Both the position numbers and the translations under genes were made by a program. From Criblamydia sequanensis CRIB-18 (GTDB lineage: Bacteria; Chlamydiota; Chlamydiia; Chlamydiales; Criblamydiaceae): a stretch of 64,000 nt of DNA. Location of the stretch: assembly GCF_000750955.1 (NCBI RefSeq), contig NZ_CCEJ010000003.1, forward strand, positions 62,001 through 126,000. Reading direction: 5' to 3'. Every line of letters starts with the position of its first letter. Position 1 is the stretch's first letter. Below the pieces are notes generated by a model. That model had not been told where the DNA came from. It searched no databases and saw only the letters and a list, made by a program, of their open reading frames with translations. Of the stretch, positions 59,957 through 64,000 are shown in pieces.

Positions 59957-62746
59957 ATGGCTTTTTTAGTTTCATCGGAACGGTATTTTTTTCCTGACGA
60001 TCTATCCATTAAATCAACTGTACCAATGGCTAAACCGAAAGAGGAAGATCTAACCTCACTTTTTCTAGCTTCTTTTTTTAATCTCAAAAATCTCGATTTG
60101 CTAGATCAAAACCACATTTATGGGCATGAGGTACAAAAGAGAAAATATAAGAAAATCAGCAGGAATAAAAACTTTCAAAAATCTAAAACTAAAATCACCC
60201 TTCCCTTAAAAAAATATGGTGAGATAAGTCAAGTTTCTTTTGTTTTGTACGATCGACGTGTTTTTAAAAGCGAAAAACTGCAAAACGAGTTTTTTGTAAA
60301 AATCAAATTTATAAATGAAGGTTCCAAATACCTTTGCTTAAATGAAGAAACCTTTGTGCAACGAAGAAATTATTTTCAAAAATTGGATCAAACAATAGTA
60401 GAAATTAAAAGAAAACGCGATAGAACCGCTGCTTTCAGCAGTCAATTTTGGTCGCGTGATTGGATTGAGAAAGTCTCCAATTCCTATGAGAAAATTGATA
60501 GATCTATCGAGCAGGCGGTTTTTGAGTTTAGTAGAAATAAAGAAAAGATTCATATTCTGGAGATATGCGGGGGAAACGGCAGATGCGCTCGGCGTATATT
60601 AAGCGGCAATTCTTCAGTTCATCGCTATACCCTTATAGAACTCGATTCAAAAAGCACTGAAGAGGCTAAAGAAAATCTGAAGAGTTTTCGAGAAAAAGTT
60701 GAAATCCATCAAGAGGATGTCCTCAAGATGAATTTAGAAGATGTGATTTCTGAACCTCCGGACTTTATCATTGCCTCGGGAGCCCTAACCACTTTAGTTT
60801 TTAATAACCCTTATGAATGCAAAATTGTTCTAAAAAAAATGATAGCAAGTCTAAGAGAAGGGGGGCGCATTCTGTTAACAGGTTTAATGCCTGAGCACGT
60901 TTCTCTTAGCCAACTCCTTTATTATTCAAATTTTAAAGTTCTTAGTAGTTTTGATAACGTTTTAAACAAAGAATTTATAATTATAGAAAAATTACCCCCA
61001 AGAACTAAACTCAGCATAAGAAAAGGGAAAATAGATTTTTTCGAAGCTCTTCATAGCTGCAAGCCAAGGCCATCCCGTTTAAAAGAAGCTTTAGATCCCT
61101 TTACAGAAAAAGAACTTAGGGAAGTAAAAAGCGTAGATTTAAGTGTTTTAGATCTGGATCCTTTTGAGTTAACCGAGTTGAGAAGATTTCCAAGGTTAAA
61201 AACCCTTTCGCTTGGATTTACAAAAAATGTCTCTCAGCTGCTCAGCTTTATCCCCCATGAATGTTTTGAATCATTGGAGACTCTTCATTTAGAAGGGACC
61301 GATTTAAAAGAAAAAGATCTTGAGTCCCTTTTTCTAAAGCTTCACGCTAAAAAACTGAACTTATTAGGATGTCCGAATATAAGCCCGGAAAAAGCGATTG
61401 ACTACACTCTAAAAGCCGCTCTTAATGGGTTAACATTGGATTTAAGTTTTTTATCCCATAACAGCTATACCGAAAAGCAAATAGAAAGTGCCCTTGAATC
61501 CCTTTTTTTGGAAGAAATGGTTCCTTCTAAAGTAATCATTCCTTTAAGGGTGCTTGAAAGAATCCGTCCCTTATTGTTTAAGAGACTGGCTTCTTTTTTG
61601 ATTATGAAAAAGACGCGCTTTATAATGGATGCTCCTTTTAATCAGGAGACAAAAGACCGTATCAATGAATCTCAATTAAGCAAATTCGTTAAAAATTTAA
61701 ACCTTCCTCAAAAAAATAATAACTCGCCTTTTTTGCCCTTCAAAAATCTAACCCCTAATGAACAAGACATCTTTAAAGCTATTTGGAAGATGAATTCCGG
61801 TTTAAAATTAAATCAGATCAAACAAATAGTCTTATTTGTTGAAAGACAGGTAAAAAGTACCTTTGAAGGCTTTCCCAAAATCCTACGCAAAGAAGATTAT
61901 CACTTACCGAGAGACCTGGAAGTAGCCCAAGATGGCTCTATCCGAATTTTATTAAAATTGAAAAAAGTTCCTCCTATTGGGTGCGGGATTTCAAAAGTTG
62001 TTAAATACGCGCTTTCTTATCCAAGAGAGGAAAACAGGTCTTCTGAATATTTGGCAAATTTTACAGTGAATCAAGAAAAGTTTCCTAAAGTCATCAAAAC
62101 CCTTCAAAAGGTGTATGATTTGCAAAAACAAAAAAGAGGGGAGGGGTTAGCGTGTATTCAAAGTTTAACTTCTTATATCAATAAAAAAGGAAAGAATAAA
62201 TGCCTTGTCACCATGCCTTATTATGCGAATGGGTCTTTAAAAGAGTATTTATTGAACAACAAGCAAATAAATGATCCTAAATCTTTTTTTGTAAACGTCC
62301 TAAGAGGAATTCATTCTCTTCATCAATTAGGCCTGGTTCATGGGGATATTCATTCAGGAAACCTCCTTGTTGATTGTGAAGGTCAAGTATTTGTAGCAGA
62401 CTTTGATAAAATAAGAGGTGTAAGGCATCTTCTTAAAAATCCGATAAACCTGAACACGGCTCCGGAGCTTCTGGAAGCTTTAGCCGAGGCCAAAACTTTA
62501 GATATTAAAGTTCTTATTGAAAAATATAGGTTAAGTCAAAAAATTGATTCTTGGATGGCAGGTTTACTCTTTACCAACATTGTTAAGACCTTTAATAAAG
62601 CTCTCTTTGCAGCTTCAAATCCACTTTCTTGCCTCCCAAAAAAAGGTGAAGAAATCCTGGAAAGAATGCAGGAAGTAAAACCTGAGAATAGGATTTCAGT
62701 GGCTTGCGCTCTCAAGGAATTTGAAGAGCTCGAGTTAGGAGCTTAA
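59957..62746 (+). CDS. Methyltransferase-LRR-protein kinase fusion (effector candidate)
   Basis: 929 residues. About 198-340 is a SAM methyltransferase (motif I ILEICGGNGRCARRIL, then LIELD and GGRILLTG). About 390-500 holds a few leucine-rich repeats (FPRLKTLSLGFT, FESLETLHLEGTDL, KLNLLGCPNI). About 655-925 is a protein kinase: loop IGCGISKVVKYAL, hinge MPYYANGSLKEYL, catalytic LVHGDIHSGNLLV (Asp797), DFD (815-817), APE (835-837) and DSWMAG. The catalytic loop is complete, but I cannot place the usual strand-3 lysine. No signal peptide; no clear ribosome binding site. Confidence 0.75.
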   Translation: MAFLVSSERYFFPDDLSIKSTVPMAKPKEEDLTSLFLASFFNLKNLDLLDQNHIYGHEVQKRKYKKISRNKNFQKSKTKITLPLKKYGEISQVSFVLYDRRVFKSEKLQNEFFVKIKFINEGSKYLCLNEETFVQRRNYFQKLDQTIVEIKRKRDRTAAFSSQFWSRDWIEKVSNSYEKIDRSIEQAVFEFSRNKEKIHILEICGGNGRCARRILSGNSSVHRYTLIELDSKSTEEAKENLKSFREKVEIHQEDVLKMNLEDVISEPPDFIIASGALTTLVFNNPYECKIVLKKMIASLREGGRILLTGLMPEHVSLSQLLYYSNFKVLSSFDNVLNKEFIIIEKLPPRTKLSIRKGKIDFFEALHSCKPRPSRLKEALDPFTEKELREVKSVDLSVLDLDPFELTELRRFPRLKTLSLGFTKNVSQLLSFIPHECFESLETLHLEGTDLKEKDLESLFLKLHAKKLNLLGCPNISPEKAIDYTLKAALNGLTLDLSFLSHNSYTEKQIESALESLFLEEMVPSKVIIPLRVLERIRPLLFKRLASFLIMKKTRFIMDAPFNQETKDRINESQLSKFVKNLNLPQKNNNSPFLPFKNLTPNEQDIFKAIWKMNSGLKLNQIKQIVLFVERQVKSTFEGFPKILRKEDYHLPRDLEVAQDGSIRILLKLKKVPPIGCGISKVVKYALSYPREENRSSEYLANFTVNQEKFPKVIKTLQKVYDLQKQKRGEGLACIQSLTSYINKKGKNKCLVTMPYYANGSLKEYLLNNKQINDPKSFFVNVLRGIHSLHQLGLVHGDIHSGNLLVDCEGQVFVADFDKIRGVRHLLKNPINLNTAPELLEALAEAKTLDIKVLIEKYRLSQKIDSWMAGLLFTNIVKTFNKALFAASNPLSCLPKKGEEILERMQEVKPENRISVACALKEFEELELGA

Positions 62747-62915
62747 TTTTACTTTAGTTTTTTTTCAAAAGCCCTCTCTTTTACTTAACTTTTAATAGTT
62801 AAACGACTCACTCTCTTTTAGTTAGTTAATGTTTATTGAATTTTGTTTTTAAACTATGCTAACGTCAAAAAAGGGTTCGAAGCGATTAGCCCGCTAAATT
62901 AAAAGAGATAATCAT

Positions 62916-64000
62916 ATGGGTACAGAATCTATAGCGACGTCCGTTTATTTAAGCCCTGAGCTCATAACAGGTCAGGTTATTCATTTGCATGCCGCAATCT
63001 ATCGCGCTTGTACGCAAAAGGTCGAAGAATTTGCCATTAAATCTCTTAAAATACTTTTTTATCCAATAACTTTAGGAATTTCATTCTCAAGAAGGGCGGC
63101 AATTGTAGATTTTTGCTTGATGACACCCTTGAAGGTTGCGAATGTAGCCTATGAAAAAGTAATGGATAAGCCGCTCTTAGATTCTGCGAAACTAAAAACA
63201 CGCATTCAAAAAAAACAGAAGCTTGAAAAAAAGCAAATGAGAATAACTTTTGGAAAGGAAAGTCCGAAAGCTTATTTTTGCAGGCAATCTGCGGCTTATG
63301 TAAATTTAATTATCCCTAAACTTTTGGCTGAAGAAATGAGCATTCTGCCGGAAGCTTTTGAAAGCTATGTCCTCTTTAGATTGGGCTACTTTTTTAGATA
63401 TGTCAATTATCAATTCGATAAAAAATTGGATTATAAGAATACAGCCATTAAGCATGTTTTTGGACAAGCGATGACTCGCCGTTTAATAAAAGCCAGAACC
63501 AACCTTTCGCACTTTGTTTGTTCTCCAATTTATGTAAAGGGCTTGATCGATGTTGAATTTCTCTTTCTAAAGGCTTTGACAAAGTTATTGAATTCAAAAA
63601 GTCAAGATTCCGGAAAAATAAAAAAAATAATCAAATTGTTGATTCGAGGTCTTGGAAAAGCATTTTCAGAACAGCCTCTTATCGAGAATTTTTTGAGAGA
63701 GCACACTTTTCATTCTAAAGAGGAAGCTTTTATAGCAAGGCTTGAGTGGCATAAACAAAATGGAAGCCTTCCCAAAAGTTTACCGGATCCCTCAGAGGAG
63801 AGATTGACGACCGGAAACTTATGCAAAAAACTAGATGAAAAATTGGAAAAATTTTTAGTTGATAAGCTGCAACTATTCTTACCGAAGTCATCGAGCGCTT
63901 TTTCAGATAGTAAATTTCTTCGTCTCGCTTATTACTTAGAGGGTAAAGATGCGGTTATTAAATTAGCTTCTCACCTTATCGTAAAGTTTGGAATCAATCA
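62916..64000 (+). CDS. Orphan protein, cut by the window end
   Basis: The frame opens with ATG at 62916 (AAAAGAGA upstream) and has no stop in the remaining 361 codons, so the true length is unknown. The first ~75 residues resemble the small paralogues at 1.2-2.1 kb in layout only: a hydrophobic stretch SLKILFYPITLGISFSRRAA followed by LMTPLKVANVAYEKV. The rest is basic and helical. I recognise no domain. It follows the kinase fusion on the same strand after 169 bp and may be another lineage-specific secreted or membrane-associated protein. Confidence 0.6.
   Translation, partial: MGTESIATSVYLSPELITGQVIHLHAAIYRACTQKVEEFAIKSLKILFYPITLGISFSRRAAIVDFCLMTPLKVANVAYEKVMDKPLLDSAKLKTRIQKKQKLEKKQMRITFGKESPKAYFCRQSAAYVNLIIPKLLAEEMSILPEAFESYVLFRLGYFFRYVNYQFDKKLDYKNTAIKHVFGQAMTRRLIKARTNLSHFVCSPIYVKGLIDVEFLFLKALTKLLNSKSQDSGKIKKIIKLLIRGLGKAFSEQPLIENFLREHTFHSKEEAFIARLEWHKQNGSLPKSLPDPSEERLTTGNLCKKLDEKLEKFLVDKLQLFLPKSSSAFSDSKFLRLAYYLEGKDAVIKLASHLIVKFGIN

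Noticed and set aside
1-64000. tRNA, rRNA, CRISPR array, transposase, integrase or phage genes
   Set aside because: I scanned the gaps and found no cloverleaf-like sequence, no regularly spaced repeats and no mobile-element protein.

Overview
The window is an AT-rich bacterial chromosome segment that most resembles the genome of an environmental (amoeba-associated) chlamydia. No rRNA is present to prove this, so the assignment is an inference. It rests on eukaryote-like effector candidates (an F-box protein, a U-box protein, a methyltransferase-LRR-kinase fusion), on many orphan proteins with hydrophobic N-termini, and on a complete GlgE-type glucan operon including a TreS-maltokinase fusion. 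From memory, that pathway is reported in Waddliaceae/Criblamydiaceae-type Chlamydiae. I see no phage, insertion sequence, CRISPR array, tRNA or rRNA.

Layout. 1-4.1 kb: the end of a metallo-beta-lactamase-fold nuclease-like gene, an exported histidine phosphatase, a tandem pair of small paralogous orphans, a MATE exporter and a 48-residue membrane protein. 4.1-8.6 kb: GNAT, a LuxR-type regulator, a DUF1328 membrane protein, Uup (ABC-F) and a membrane protein. 8.7-17.9 kb: an F-box protein, redox flavoproteins, an outer-membrane protein/rhodanese pair, TerC, thymidine kinase and glycerol-3-phosphate dehydrogenase. 18.0-25.2 kb: glgE, treS-mak and glgB, which together turn trehalose into branched alpha-glucan via maltose-1-phosphate. 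25.3-31.8 kb: ispF with an apparent 4-bp frameshift, DUF488, an exported kinase-fold/CX5R-phosphatase gene pair, a coiled-coil effector candidate and an adenylate kinase with an added N-terminal membrane segment.

31.8-38.1 kb is loosely packed: a Ca2+/Na+ antiporter set in long noncoding flanks, then three orphan genes, one carrying an RNA polymerase alpha-CTD-like fold. 38.1-45.4 kb is mostly housekeeping (mscL with a zinc ribbon, uracil-DNA glycosylase, tex, rlmN, a lipoprotein, a PmtA-like methyltransferase). 45.7-47.3 kb is a U-box protein.

47.8-53.6 kb holds the most system-like locus. Five genes with overlapping ends encode a RimK-type ATP-grasp ligase, a GCS2-family carboxylate-amine ligase, an N-formylglutamate-amidohydrolase-like enzyme, a C39-like cysteine-peptidase-fold protein and adenine deaminase. 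I read the first four as a predicted pathway that makes and trims a small peptide-like compound. A second RimK ligase, fused to its likely antagonist RimB, lies at 57.5 kb. 53.8-64 kb also has a CX5R phosphatase-like gene, a GH15 glycosidase, a short-chain dehydrogenase, the methyltransferase-LRR-kinase protein and an orphan cut by the window end.

Between genes there is a dispersed, roughly palindromic repeat whose ends read TAGACTTCTTTCGAAACTC. There are two full copies in opposite orientation and several short or solo-end copies. A separate 119-bp inverted repeat lies at 15.1 kb.
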